A DNA stretch of 51,110 bases from an uncultured Lentisphaerota bacterium. Its GTDB lineage: Bacteria > Verrucomicrobiota > Lentisphaeria > Oligosphaerales > CAITYL01. The translations under genes were made by a program, and so were the position numbers. The notes beneath the pieces were generated by a model that did no database searches, was not told the DNA's origin, and worked only from the letters and a program-made list of their open reading frames with translations. This document shows positions 32,402-40,489 of the stretch, in pieces. The stretch spans positions 1-51,110 of the forward strand of contig CAIXRA010000055.1 in the NCBI GenBank assembly GCA_903921725.1, in the 5' to 3' direction. How positions within the stretch are numbered: the first letter of the stretch is position 1; the number at the start of each line of letters is the position of its first letter.

Positions 32402-32899
32402 TCAGTACGGTTTTTTCCGCGGGTCGGCGGCCCAGCCGCGCATGGCCGCGGCGGCGGACTCCGCATCCTCCGGCAGATGGCGGCACGGCACCGTCCGCCG
32501 TTCCGGGGGCCGTTCCGCCTCGGCGTACATCGCGGCGTCGTCAAACCCCGCCGATGCGGCGTCTTCGCGGGTGGCCGCGTACCAGACCGCCTTCAGCCGC
32601 GCCCAGTGCGCCGCCGCCAAGCACATCGGGCATGGCTCGCAGCTCGAGTAAAGCTCGCAGTCCTCCAGGTGGAAACGGCCGAGCACCCGGCACGCCTCGC
32701 GAATTGCCGTCACCTCCGCGTGCGCCGTCGGGTCGTTCGTGCCCGTCACCCGGTTCCAGCCGCGGGCGACAATCTCGCCGCCGCGCACGACGACCGCGCC
32801 AAACGGTCCGCCCTCCCCGCGCTCCGCCGCATTGCGCGCCAGCGCCACCGCCTCCGCCATGAAGCGGGCGTCCGCCTTGCCTGCCGTTGTGTTTTCCAT
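32402..32899 (-). CDS. guaD: Guanine deaminase (cytidine-deaminase fold)
   Basis: 165 residues with zinc-binding TAHAEVTAIR and SCEPCPMCLAAAHWAR. The pattern GGPFGAVVV, NDPTAHAE, AGFDDAAMY and a C-terminal RKKPY closely follows Bacillus-type guanine deaminase rather than tRNA-adenosine deaminase TadA. It converts guanine to xanthine and ammonia. The start ATG 32899 lies six bases after a TACAGT -10 box and no ribosome binding site is seen, suggesting a leaderless message. A copy of the GCGGACTCCGC repeat falls in the coding sequence at 32454-32464. Confidence 0.88.
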   Translation of the reverse strand: MENTTAGKADARFMAEAVALARNAAERGEGGPFGAVVVRGGEIVARGWNRVTGTNDPTAHAEVTAIREACRVLGRFHLEDCELYSSCEPCPMCLAAAHWARLKAVWYAATREDAASAGFDDAAMYAEAERPPERRTVPCRHLPEDAESAAAAMRGWAADPRKKPY

Positions 32900-32905
32900 G
32901 CGGAA

Positions 32906-32933
32906 ACTGTAGCGCGGCGAAAGGCGCCCGCAA
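32906..32933 (-). promoter_or_regulatory. Candidate guaD promoter (TTGCGG-N16-TACAGT), leaderless geometry
   Basis: Minus-strand TTGCGG (32933-32928) and TACAGT (32911-32906), followed by six bases and then ATG at 32899. Transcription would begin at or next to the A of the start codon. Confidence 0.45.
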
Positions 32934-33006
32934 GCATCCGCGGGGGACCGCAGGAGGTTTGCTGTGTTTGTTTTGACCGGGCACTGGTTATATTGCATAG
33001 GCTTAT

Positions 33007-33358
33007 TAATCATTTATGGCTGGCTGATTGACTCTCGTACACACTGCCGGCAGTAGGTTACCCTGTCATTCTGCACGGTGCCAGGTCGCAAGTTTGGAGT
33101 GCGGCAATAAGTGCATCCGTTTGCCGCTTTTCAACTAAGGCGGAGCCGCTATAACAACACCTTATCGATTGTCGCCACAACCAACAACTAACCCCAAAAG
33201 CAAAACCAAAAACACCAGAACACCAGCGCTCCGCGCGCATAAAAAAGCGGCAAACGGATGCACTTATTGCCGCACTCCAAATAACACCAACCTGCCGTCA
33301 CGCATGTACCACTCCCGTAGTGGCTACGAGAGTCAATCTGCCAGCCATATAATCATTT
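33007..33358. mobile_element. MITE-like non-autonomous element with 9-bp target-site duplication
   Basis: TAATCATTT occurs as a direct repeat at 33007-33015 and 33350-33358. Between them is a ~334-bp element whose ends are inverted repeats: 33016-33039 (starting ATGGCTGGCTG) and 33325-33348, matching at 23 of 24 positions. Inside is a second, perfect 39-bp inverted repeat. No transposase is encoded; small frames within it are not credible genes. It lies in the 489-bp gap between divergent guaD and serA, only 30 bp before the serA start, and separates serA from a TATATT box at 32989-32994. Confidence 0.88.
33093..33281. repeat. Internal perfect 39-bp inverted repeat of the MITE-like element
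   Basis: 33093-33131 (TTTGGAGTGCGGCAATAAG...) is the exact reverse complement of 33243-33281. The 111-bp loop between them is A/C-rich on the plus strand. As RNA the arms would form a very stable hairpin on either strand. Confidence 0.95.
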
Positions 33359-33388
33359 TCACCAGACCTGCAACCCGGAGCCCGCACC

Positions 33389-34579
33389 ATGAACGTCCTG
33401 CTCGCCGACAAGCTTGCGTCCTCGACCATCAAACAGCTCGAAGCCCTCGGCTGCCAGGTCACCAGCAACCCCGAGCTCACCGCCGAGACGCTGCCGGGCG
33501 CCATTGCGGGGTTCGATGTGCTCGTGGTCCGTTCGACCAAGGTTTCCGCTGCGACCATCGGGGCGGGCGCATCGCTTTCTCTCATCATCCGCGCCGGTGC
33601 CGGGGTGAACACGATCGACCTCGACGCGGCCAGCCAGCGCGGCATCCACGTGACCAACTGCCCCGGCAAAAACACCGAGGCGGTCGCCGAGTTGGCGATC
33701 GGGCTGCTGATCGCCGCCGACCGCCGAATCCCGCAGGCCGGCGCCGACATGCAGAAGCAGCTCTGGAAGAAAAGCGAGTACGGCAAGGCGCGCGGACTCA
33801 AAGGGCGGACACTGGGCGTCATCGGCATGGGCAACATCGGCAAGGCGGTCATCGCCCGCGCCAAGGGGCTCGAGATGAACGTCCTGGCTTGGTCGCGCTC
33901 GCTCACGCCGGGCGCGGCGGAGGCGATGGGAATCACCTGCGCCGCCAGCCCGCTCGAAGTCGCGGCGAAGGCCGACGCCGTCACGCTGCACGTCGCCTAT
34001 TCCAAAACGGCGACGCACCACCTCGTCAACGCCGAATTCCTGGCGGCAATGAAAAAAGGAGCGGTCCTGGTCAACACCGCCCGCGGCGAAGTCGTGGACA
34101 CCGCCGCGCTGAAAAGCGCCATCCGCGAGAAGGGGCTGCGGGTCGGGCTCGATGTGTTCGAGAACGAGCCAAAGGGCGGCGCCGATGCCTTCGCCGACGC
34201 CGAACTGGCGCAACTCGCCATCTGCACGCCGCATGTCGGCGCTTCCACCGACCAGGCCTCCGAGGCGATTGCCGACGAGACGGTGCGCATCGTGAAGTCG
34301 TACATGGAGACGGGCCTGCCCCTGAACGTCGTCAACGTCCGCATCAAGCCAGCGACGACGCACGGCATGGTCGTGCGCCACTACAACCGCGTGGGCGTGC
34401 TCGCCGTTGTGCTGGACGCGCTCAAGGCGCAGGGAATCAACGTTGAGGAGATGCAGAACACGATCTTCGAGGGCGGCACCGCCGCGACCTGCTCCCTGCG
34501 CCTCGACAAGGCTCCGCCGGCGGCCGCCGTCATCCAGCTCGTAGCCAACCCGGACATCATCCAGGTCTCGACGCACTGA
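33389..34579 (+). CDS. serA: D-3-phosphoglycerate dehydrogenase
   Basis: 396 residues of the D-2-hydroxyacid dehydrogenase family: IIRAGAGVNTIDLDAASQRG, the NAD-binding GVIGMGNIGKAVIARAKGL, catalytic Arg in NTARGEVVDTAAL, Glu in DVFENEP and His in CTPHVGAST. A short C-terminal ACT-like part (HYNRVGVLAVVLDALKAQGI) follows. It oxidises 3-phosphoglycerate, the first step of serine synthesis, and thus feeds the SHMT encoded at the window start. CGGAG precedes the ATG by about nine bases. Its upstream region carries the MITE-like element. Confidence 0.93.
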   Translation: MNVLLADKLASSTIKQLEALGCQVTSNPELTAETLPGAIAGFDVLVVRSTKVSAATIGAGASLSLIIRAGAGVNTIDLDAASQRGIHVTNCPGKNTEAVAELAIGLLIAADRRIPQAGADMQKQLWKKSEYGKARGLKGRTLGVIGMGNIGKAVIARAKGLEMNVLAWSRSLTPGAAEAMGITCAASPLEVAAKADAVTLHVAYSKTATHHLVNAEFLAAMKKGAVLVNTARGEVVDTAALKSAIREKGLRVGLDVFENEPKGGADAFADAELAQLAICTPHVGASTDQASEAIADETVRIVKSYMETGLPLNVVNVRIKPATTHGMVVRHYNRVGVLAVVLDALKAQGINVEEMQNTIFEGGTAATCSLRLDKAPPAAAVIQLVANPDIIQVSTH

Positions 34580-34604
34580 CGCGCCGGTTCCGGCACGGAA
34601 CGCG

Positions 34605-36230
34605 TCACTTCGGTTTTGGCGCCGGCGGCGCGGCGGACCGCTCCAGCCGCCGGCGGAAATCGTTCCAGTCGCGCGCAGCCTGTTTCGTCCAGGCGATCTC
34701 CGCCAGTGCATCCAGGCGCGGCGACGTCATTTCAAGGGCGCGCGCCTCCGTCTGGACATGCTCCGTCCACAGGCATGCTTCGACTCCGAGGACCAGCCGG
34801 GCCTCCGCAGGCGTCAGCCCCGCCGCGGGGTCGAAGCCGTAAACCGTTTCCATGGACGGCCCCTTGCCGGCCGACGGCGCATCCCCCGGCGGCACCGGGC
34901 TGAGCGCGTAGTCGAAATACAGGTGCGAGGCCGGGGCCATCACGACCGGACACCCCTGCGCCAGCGCCCTCTTCGCAAATGCGGCGTCGCGCCAGACCAT
35001 CACCGCCGCATCCTTCGGCAGCGCGGACTCCGCAATCTCGTCCCAGCCGATGATCTTCCGCCCCTTCGCCGCCAAGTGCTGCGCGATGCGGCCGATGAAA
35101 TGCGCCTCCAGTTCTCGCGGGGTCCGCAGGCCGAGCCGCTTCATGAGTGCTTGGCATTTCCCGCACCGCTTCCAAGCCAGATCCGGCACCTCGTCGCCGC
35201 CGATGTGGATGTATGGCGCGTCGGGAAACAGCGCGGCGACCTCGTCCAGCACCTCCGCCAGGAATTTGTACGAACCCTCGTTCCCGGCGCAGAAGACGTC
35301 CAACCCGCGCAGCCCGTCGGTGCGGATATTGTTGCCCTCGCAGACGAACTGCGGACAGGCCGCCAGCACCGCGTAGGAATGCCCCGGCATCTCGATCTCG
35401 GGGATGATGGTGACGAAGCGCGCCTTCGCATACCGCACGACCTCGCGGATTTCCTCCTGCGTGTAGAAGCCGCCGTAAGCACCGGGCGTCTTCCCGTTGA
35501 AGCACAGCTCCGTCGCGCGCCAGTTCCACGGTTCGGCCCGCTTGTCCTTCCGCCAGGCGCCGATCCGGGTCAGCTCCGGGTGTTTCTTGATCTCGATGCG
35601 CCAGCCGGGGCCGTCGACCAGATGCCAGTGGAAGACGTTCAGTTTCCGGCTCGCCAGCAGGTCGATGTAGTTCTTCACGAACTCCTTGCCGAAGAAGTGC
35701 CGCGACACGTCCAGCTGCATCCCGCGCCAGCCGAAGCGCGGCGCATCGCCCACGGAGACGCACGGGCACGCCGCCGCGCCGGACGGCACGAGCTGGCGCA
35801 GCGTCTGCAGGGCATAGAAAAAACCGGCCGCGTCCGAAGCGCGGATCCGGATGCCGTCCGGCATGACGTCGAGCCGGTACGCCTCCTTCGCCGCCTTGTC
35901 CGGAGAAACCACCTCCAGCCGCACCGCCGCGCCCCTTGCGGACTCCGCAACCCCGGCCGTGCGGACTCCGCAATCGTTCCGCAACCAATCGTGGATGAAA
36001 CCGGCGACGCGGCGCGTGTCCGCGTCCGCATTCTTCGGCACGACGACGTCCCGGATCACCGCCAGCCGCAGGCTCCCCGGCCGCGGCTCCAGCGAGGCCG
36101 GCTTCGGGATGACGGACGGAAGTTCCGGCGGCGCGGACTCCGCGGCGCGCACGACGGCGCCGGCAAGCAGCAGCGCCGCAAGCGCCGCCGCACGCAGAAC
36201 ACCGGAGAGCCTCCCCCGCCCGTCCGTCAT
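34605..36230 (-). CDS. Secreted GH20 beta-N-acetylhexosaminidase
   Basis: 541 residues. Signal peptide (LRAAALAALLLAGAVVRA, cleavage near residue 29), GH20b N-terminal domain (SVIPKPASLEP), catalytic barrel from ~165: GWRGMQLDVSRHFF, HWHLVDGPGWRIEIKKHPEL, PEIEMPGHS, and the catalytic Asp-Glu pair D346-E347 in YIHIGGDEVPD. It removes terminal GlcNAc or GalNAc from glycans, for example mucin or chitin oligomers. The start overlaps the dsbD stop (ATGA) with AGGA upstream. Four copies of the GCGGACTCCGC repeat fall in this gene (35023, 35938, 35961, 36133), two of them only 12 bp apart, encoding part of CGVRTAGVAESARG. Confidence 0.93.
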   Translation of the reverse strand: MTDGRGRLSGVLRAAALAALLLAGAVVRAAESAPPELPSVIPKPASLEPRPGSLRLAVIRDVVVPKNADADTRRVAGFIHDWLRNDCGVRTAGVAESARGAAVRLEVVSPDKAAKEAYRLDVMPDGIRIRASDAAGFFYALQTLRQLVPSGAAACPCVSVGDAPRFGWRGMQLDVSRHFFGKEFVKNYIDLLASRKLNVFHWHLVDGPGWRIEIKKHPELTRIGAWRKDKRAEPWNWRATELCFNGKTPGAYGGFYTQEEIREVVRYAKARFVTIIPEIEMPGHSYAVLAACPQFVCEGNNIRTDGLRGLDVFCAGNEGSYKFLAEVLDEVAALFPDAPYIHIGGDEVPDLAWKRCGKCQALMKRLGLRTPRELEAHFIGRIAQHLAAKGRKIIGWDEIAESALPKDAAVMVWRDAAFAKRALAQGCPVVMAPASHLYFDYALSPVPPGDAPSAGKGPSMETVYGFDPAAGLTPAEARLVLGVEACLWTEHVQTEARALEMTSPRLDALAEIAWTKQAARDWNDFRRRLERSAAPPAPKPK

Positions 36231-37987
36231 TTTTTGTCCTTCAGCAGGTCGAGCACCATCTGCTTCGTGATGAGTTCCGGCAGGAGAACCGGCTCCGCGG
36301 CGCCCGGGGCGTAGTAGAGATACAGCGGGACGCCGGCCCGCCGGTATCGTTTCAGCCATTCCCCGATGACCGGATCGCTACGGGTGTAGTCGCCGCGCAG
36401 CGGGACGACGCCGCGGCCGCGGAACGCTTCGCGGATCTCATCCGTGTACAGGACAAGGTTCTCGTTCGCCTCGCAGTTCGGGCACCAGGCCGCGCCGAAG
36501 TCGATGAACACCGGCTTCCCGTCCTTCCGCAGCTCCTCGACGCGGGCCGGTGAAAACTTCTCCCAGCCGGACGCTTTGTCCACACCCGTTACCGCCGCCG
36601 CGGATCCGGCCGGCGGCGGGCGCAGGTCCACCAGCCAGAGCCAGCCGCCAACGGCGACCGCCAGTGCGAGGACCGTGAAGAACCACTGCTGCCTCACGGG
36701 GCGTGCGAGGTTCGCAAAGCGGCCGTAAAGCCAGCAGGCGAACGACAGCACCAGCAGATACCAAAACACGCCCAGCACCTTCGTGTCCAGCTGCCAGTAC
36801 AGCACGCCGAGCAGCCACGCCGCCGCCCCGAACAGCAGGAAGCCCATCACCTCGCGGAACGTGTTCATCCAGGCGCCGGGCTTCGGCACGAATTTCGTGG
36901 CGCGCGGGAAGAAGCCGGCAACCAGGAAAGGGAAGGCCAGCCCCAACCCCACCAGTAGAAACGACAGCAGGATCACCGGCGCCGGCTGGGCGACGGCAAA
37001 CCCCAGCGCCGCCCCCAGCACCGGAGCCGTACAGGAGGCGCCCAGCAGCACGGCAAAGACGCCGCTGAAAAACGAACCGGCCAACCCCTGCTTGGACGCG
37101 GCCGACGACGCGGTCTGCATCCCCGGCAGGCGGATCATGAAAAGGTCGAACAGCGACAGCGCAAAGACCCAGATGATCACCAACATCACCATCACAAACG
37201 CCGGATTCTGGAGCTGGAACCCCCAGCCGGCCATCGACCCGCCGGCCTTCAGTACAATCATCACGGCGGCCAGCGCGGCGAACGACAGCAGCACACCGGC
37301 GGTGTAGGCCAGCGCGCCGTTGCGGATTTTTTCCGCGCTTTGGTCCGCCGATTTTACCAGGCTGAGAAGCTTGATCGAAAGCACCGGCAGCACGCACGGC
37401 ATCAGGTTCAGGATCAGGCCGCCGACAAATGCCAGAAAGAGAAAATAGACGAGGCCGTGCGCCGCACGGTTCCGGACGGGAGCGTGGGCGTCCCGCCCGC
37501 TTTCGCCGGGCATCGTGCCCGGCGCAACGGCCGCGTTCGCCGCCGCCAGTTCCGGCAGCTCCACGTTCAGCACGGCCGAGTTCGGCGGGAAGCAGGTGCC
37601 GGAGTCCAGGCAGACCTGCCAGTTGGCGGTGAGTTCGAGCTTCGTCCCGGCCTTCACCGGCGCCGTCGCCTTGAGGGTGCGGGAAAGCGTCACGGTGCCG
37701 CGGAGAACCGGTTCCCCCTCCGCATCCTTCTCCGCCACGGGCGGCAGAACCGTCGCGCCGAACTCAAGCCCCGGAACCGGCTTGGGCTCGATGGAGATCG
37801 AATCAAAATCCTTCTGCACCGTGATGTGCTGCCCCGGCGGGATGGCGAACGCCACCTCCAGGCGCCCGTCGCGCACAACGGCGGAAACCGCCACCGGCAC
37901 CGGCGCGTCGTCGCCGAACTGCGCCCGGGCGCCGACAGCGAACAGTCCAAAAACAACCGCAAATAAAACCGCCAGCCTCTGCATCAT
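36227..37987 (-). CDS. dsbD: Thiol:disulfide interchange protein DsbD
   Basis: 586 residues. Signal peptide; N-terminal alpha domain with the reactive pair C126 and C132 (VCLDSGTCFPP); an eight-helix transmembrane domain with conserved LNLMPCVLPVLSIK and GASCTAPVLGAALG; a C-terminal thioredoxin domain with FIDFGAAWCPNCEAN. DsbD passes electrons from cytoplasmic thioredoxin to periplasmic reductants. The start ATG overlaps the preceding stop (ATGA) and has AAGGAG upstream. Residues ~158-172 (MPGESGRDAHAPV) between the alpha and membrane domains are encoded by a 41-bp dispersed repeat, an in-frame insertion in the linker. Confidence 0.95.
   Translation of the reverse strand: MMQRLAVLFAVVFGLFAVGARAQFGDDAPVPVAVSAVVRDGRLEVAFAIPPGQHITVQKDFDSISIEPKPVPGLEFGATVLPPVAEKDAEGEPVLRGTVTLSRTLKATAPVKAGTKLELTANWQVCLDSGTCFPPNSAVLNVELPELAAANAAVAPGTMPGESGRDAHAPVRNRAAHGLVYFLFLAFVGGLILNLMPCVLPVLSIKLLSLVKSADQSAEKIRNGALAYTAGVLLSFAALAAVMIVLKAGGSMAGWGFQLQNPAFVMVMLVIIWVFALSLFDLFMIRLPGMQTASSAASKQGLAGSFFSGVFAVLLGASCTAPVLGAALGFAVAQPAPVILLSFLLVGLGLAFPFLVAGFFPRATKFVPKPGAWMNTFREVMGFLLFGAAAWLLGVLYWQLDTKVLGVFWYLLVLSFACWLYGRFANLARPVRQQWFFTVLALAVAVGGWLWLVDLRPPPAGSAAAVTGVDKASGWEKFSPARVEELRKDGKPVFIDFGAAWCPNCEANENLVLYTDEIREAFRGRGVVPLRGDYTRSDPVIGEWLKRYRRAGVPLYLYYAPGAAEPVLLPELITKQMVLDLLKDKK
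37474..37514 (-). repeat. Copy B of the 41-bp dispersed repeat, in frame within dsbD
   Basis: Exact reverse complement of 42-82. It encodes GESGRDAHAPV in the DsbD inter-domain linker, where an insertion would be tolerated. Confidence 0.9.
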
Positions 37988-38751
37988 CCCGCCTTCTCCT
38001 TCGCCGCCGGTTTCCCGGGTGCCGTCCCCGCGCCTCCGGCATCCGGCGCCTTTTTCTGTTTTTCCGCACTGGAAAGCGTTCCCCCCAGCTCCGCCTGCCC
38101 CTTCGCGTCGGTGAGCACGGCGAACGGCAACCCGCGGAATTCCGCCGGCCCACCGGCGTCCCGCGCAAACTCCAGCCGTTCCCGGCTTTCCGGCTTCACC
38201 GCCAGCGGCAGCTTCGACGCGCAGCGCCAGCCGTCCGGCAGCCGCACGCCCGTCACCGTCACCGTACCCGCCGGATTACAGTTTTCCACCTCGACCGCCG
38301 CCGTCCGTTTTTCGCCCGCCACGCGGACGGCGGCCGCTCCGCCCTTCGGCAGCAGCCGGACGCCCGTCTGGCTGTACGGCAGGAAGATGCGGAATTTCAG
38401 CACGCGCAGCGGTTCCTCGCCGTCGTTGGTGGCGACCAGCACGCTTTCCTCCACATGCCCTTCGTAGCCCGCGCCGTTGAATTCGCCCTTCAGCTCCACC
38501 TCGCCGCCCGGCGGGATCAGATTGTCCGCCAGCTCCGCGGTCACGCAATGGCAGCCGGGACGCACCTCCGCAATCTGCAGCATCCGGTCGCCCGTGTTGC
38601 GCAGCCGGAAGGAAAACGCATAGCGGCCCGCGTTCATCGCCTGCCGTCCCAGGTCAAACGACGCGGGTTCCGCCGTAAGCTGCGCCCCGCCCCAGGCCGC
38701 GGATGCGGCCAGCATCAGGCATGCGCAGATTGTCGGCCAGCGGTTTCTCAT
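37984..38751 (-). CDS. Secreted DUF1573 domain protein
   Basis: 255 residues. Signal peptide (RNRWPTICACLMLAASAAWG), then a DUF1573 Ig-like domain with FRLRNTGDRMLQIAEVRPGCHCVTAEL, LIPPGGEVELKGEFNGAGYEG and VATNDGEEPL. The C-H-C cysteines are typical of the family, whose function is not established; members often sit beside thiol-redox genes as here (dsbD overlaps by ATGA). The tail is Lys/Ala/Pro-rich. An alternative ATG at 38805 overlaps the stop of the acetyltransferase gene (TGATG) but gives a poorer signal peptide. Confidence 0.82.
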   Translation of the reverse strand: MRNRWPTICACLMLAASAAWGGAQLTAEPASFDLGRQAMNAGRYAFSFRLRNTGDRMLQIAEVRPGCHCVTAELADNLIPPGGEVELKGEFNGAGYEGHVEESVLVATNDGEEPLRVLKFRIFLPYSQTGVRLLPKGGAAAVRVAGEKRTAAVEVENCNPAGTVTVTGVRLPDGWRCASKLPLAVKPESRERLEFARDAGGPAEFRGLPFAVLTDAKGQAELGGTLSSAEKQKKAPDAGGAGTAPGKPAAKEKAG

Positions 38752-38804
38752 GCAGGCTTGGACACCCCAAACCGCCGGAGGATGCAATCGAGGCGCGTAC
38801 GGCA

Positions 38805-39554
38805 TCACCCGGCCGGGCGCGGCGGCGCGGCGGGAAGCCTCTCCAGCAGTTGTCCGCGGCGGGCGATCCGCCACAACTCGTCCGGCATCGGCCGCAGGCG
38901 CGCCTCCCTGAACTGGACAATGAAGCGCGCGACATCGGCGCAGTCCAGTTCCACCAGCTCGGCGGGGTTGCAGTCCCACCAGCGGGTCGCCAGCAGTTCC
39001 TGGATGATCTCCGGCGGGAAACGGAAGCGGATGTGCCGGGCGGGCGCACCGCCGACAATCTCATACGGCTGCACGTCTTTCGTGACGATGCTGCCCGCGG
39101 CGACCACGGCCCCGTCGCCGATGGTGACGCCGCACATGATCATCGCGTCGATGCCAAGCCACACATCGTTGCCGATGACCGGCGGCTTGCGGTGGAACGG
39201 GGACGGATCCCGCATGCACTCCGGCCGCCCGGAATAACGCGCGTCAAAGAGAAATGGGTGCGTGGAAAGCCACCCCATCGGATGGCTCTGCTCGCCGCCC
39301 CGGACGTTTTTCGCCACCGAACAGAAGCGGCCGATGGAGCTGAGCGAGGCGAACTTCACGCCGGAGCGGAAATAGGTGAACCGGCCGATGCGCGGGACGA
39401 CCCCGGACTCCACGCTGCTCAGCGACATCCCGTTGAGGTGGCACGGCGACTCGACTTCCAACTCCACATGCCGGTTCAACTGCGTCACGTCATCAATGAA
39501 AATACCGCGGGCGCGCAACCGGCGGCGGCGGATCAGCTTCAGCAGTGCGTTCAT
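38805..39554 (-). CDS. CatB-like hexapeptide-repeat O-acetyltransferase
   Basis: 249 residues. Left-handed beta-helix hexapeptides run from RIGRFTYFRSGVKFASLSSIGRFCSVA to VIGNDVWLGIDAMIMCGVTIGDGAVVAAGSIVTKDV, ending EIVGGAPARHIRFRFP; the conserved His lies in HPFLF (partial quotes). The family acetylates hydroxyl groups of sugars or antibiotics using acetyl-CoA. It overlaps the upstream kinase-like gene by ATGA, so a role in modifying envelope glycan is more likely than drug resistance. Substrate unknown. Confidence 0.85.
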   Translation of the reverse strand: MNALLKLIRRRRLRARGIFIDDVTQLNRHVELEVESPCHLNGMSLSSVESGVVPRIGRFTYFRSGVKFASLSSIGRFCSVAKNVRGGEQSHPMGWLSTHPFLFDARYSGRPECMRDPSPFHRKPPVIGNDVWLGIDAMIMCGVTIGDGAVVAAGSIVTKDVQPYEIVGGAPARHIRFRFPPEIIQELLATRWWDCNPAELVELDCADVARFIVQFREARLRPMPDELWRIARRGQLLERLPAAPPRPAG

Positions 39555-40357
39555 GCCGTTTCTCCATCGGTTTGAACCAGCCCGGGAATCTGCCGCCGCA
39601 ACCGCCGGAGGAGTTCCGTGCGGGCGCCGCCGATCAGCCCCGCCGCCCGGCAGTATGCCTCCGGAATGGCGGCCGTCTCGCCGGGCGAAACCATGGCGGA
39701 CAGCGGCTCCATGAACTGGACAAGGTTGTACACCCGGCGGCGCATCGGCACCCAGCCGTACTGCACATGCAGCCGGTCGTAGTCCACCAGCCGCAGCGCG
39801 CCATCGGCGGCCGGGATCATGATGTTGGCCGGGTTGAAGTCGCCGTAGACCAGACCGGCGCCGTGCAGGCGCGCCAGCAGTTCCACTGCCGCCTCGAGCA
39901 GGCGCAGGCGCTCCGCCGCGGGAAGATCGCGCCGCGCCATCGTACGCTCCAGCGTCACATCCCCGCCGTCCTCGAACAGCAAAAACCCTCGACCGTCGGC
40001 GGCCCGCAGCCAGCCCAGGCAGCGCAGCAGCGGAATCTCCGCCGCCGCCAGCCTCCGGCTGTTGACCCAGCTCCCGCGGTCCGCCCGCAACAGGCACGGC
40101 ATCCATTTCCGCGGACGCCGGAATTCCTTGACGACATACGGCACACCGCCGGCGCACGCCCGCGACAGCTGCCGCTTCACGTCCCGCTTCAGCACGTTCC
40201 GGTTGCCCTCCATGTTCCGGAGGTGCTCCCGCAGCAGACATTCTGCCGAATCGCCGTCCAGCGATCCGGCAAGCAGCCAGACGCCCGAGGCGCTCCGGAC
40301 CCGCCGGCACGCCGCCGGATCCGCAGAACTCCCCGATTGTCCGCCCACCAAAACCAC
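39551..40357 (-). CDS. LPS-kinase-like protein (WaaP/InaA family)
   Basis: 268 residues of protein-kinase-like fold: K77 in YVVKEFRRP, glycine-rich LLFEDGGDVTLER, catalytic D173 in LVYGDFNPANIMI and metal-binding D192 in LVDYDRLHV. WaaP-family kinases phosphorylate heptose or Kdo of the LPS core. GTG at 40357 is used as start; AAAGGG lies seven bases ahead. The first ~60 residues resemble WaaP N-termini only loosely. The neighbouring glycosyltransferases support an LPS-core role. Confidence 0.8.
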   Translation of the reverse strand: MVLVGGQSGSSADPAACRRVRSASGVWLLAGSLDGDSAECLLREHLRNMEGNRNVLKRDVKRQLSRACAGGVPYVVKEFRRPRKWMPCLLRADRGSWVNSRRLAAAEIPLLRCLGWLRAADGRGFLLFEDGGDVTLERTMARRDLPAAERLRLLEAAVELLARLHGAGLVYGDFNPANIMIPAADGALRLVDYDRLHVQYGWVPMRRRVYNLVQFMEPLSAMVSPGETAAIPEAYCRAAGLIGGARTELLRRLRRQIPGLVQTDGETA

Positions 40358-40489
40358 GCCACCACCCTTTTCCTGCCGGCGGCTTCCGGAACAGCTCCCG
40401 GGCCGCGTTGAAATCTACCGGGAAAGATAATCCGCCTTGCCGGTTTTACAGGCCGCGCCCGTCCGCCGGAAACCGCACCCCGGACGCCA

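Noticed and set aside
32402..32899. tRNA-adenosine deaminase TadA
   Set aside because: The NDPTAHAE, AGFDD and C-terminal motifs follow guanine deaminase GuaD more closely.
33058..33240. 60-codon minus-strand frame within the MITE-like element
   Set aside because: It runs through inverted-repeat sequence, has no ribosome binding site and no recognisable family.
33093..33281. Integron attC site or CRISPR-like repeat
   Set aside because: There is no GTTRRRY/RYYYAAC core, no integrase and only two arms in inverted, not direct, orientation.
38805..39554. Chloramphenicol resistance gene
   Set aside because: The CatB-like fold is shared with sugar acetyltransferases and the operon context is envelope glycan assembly.
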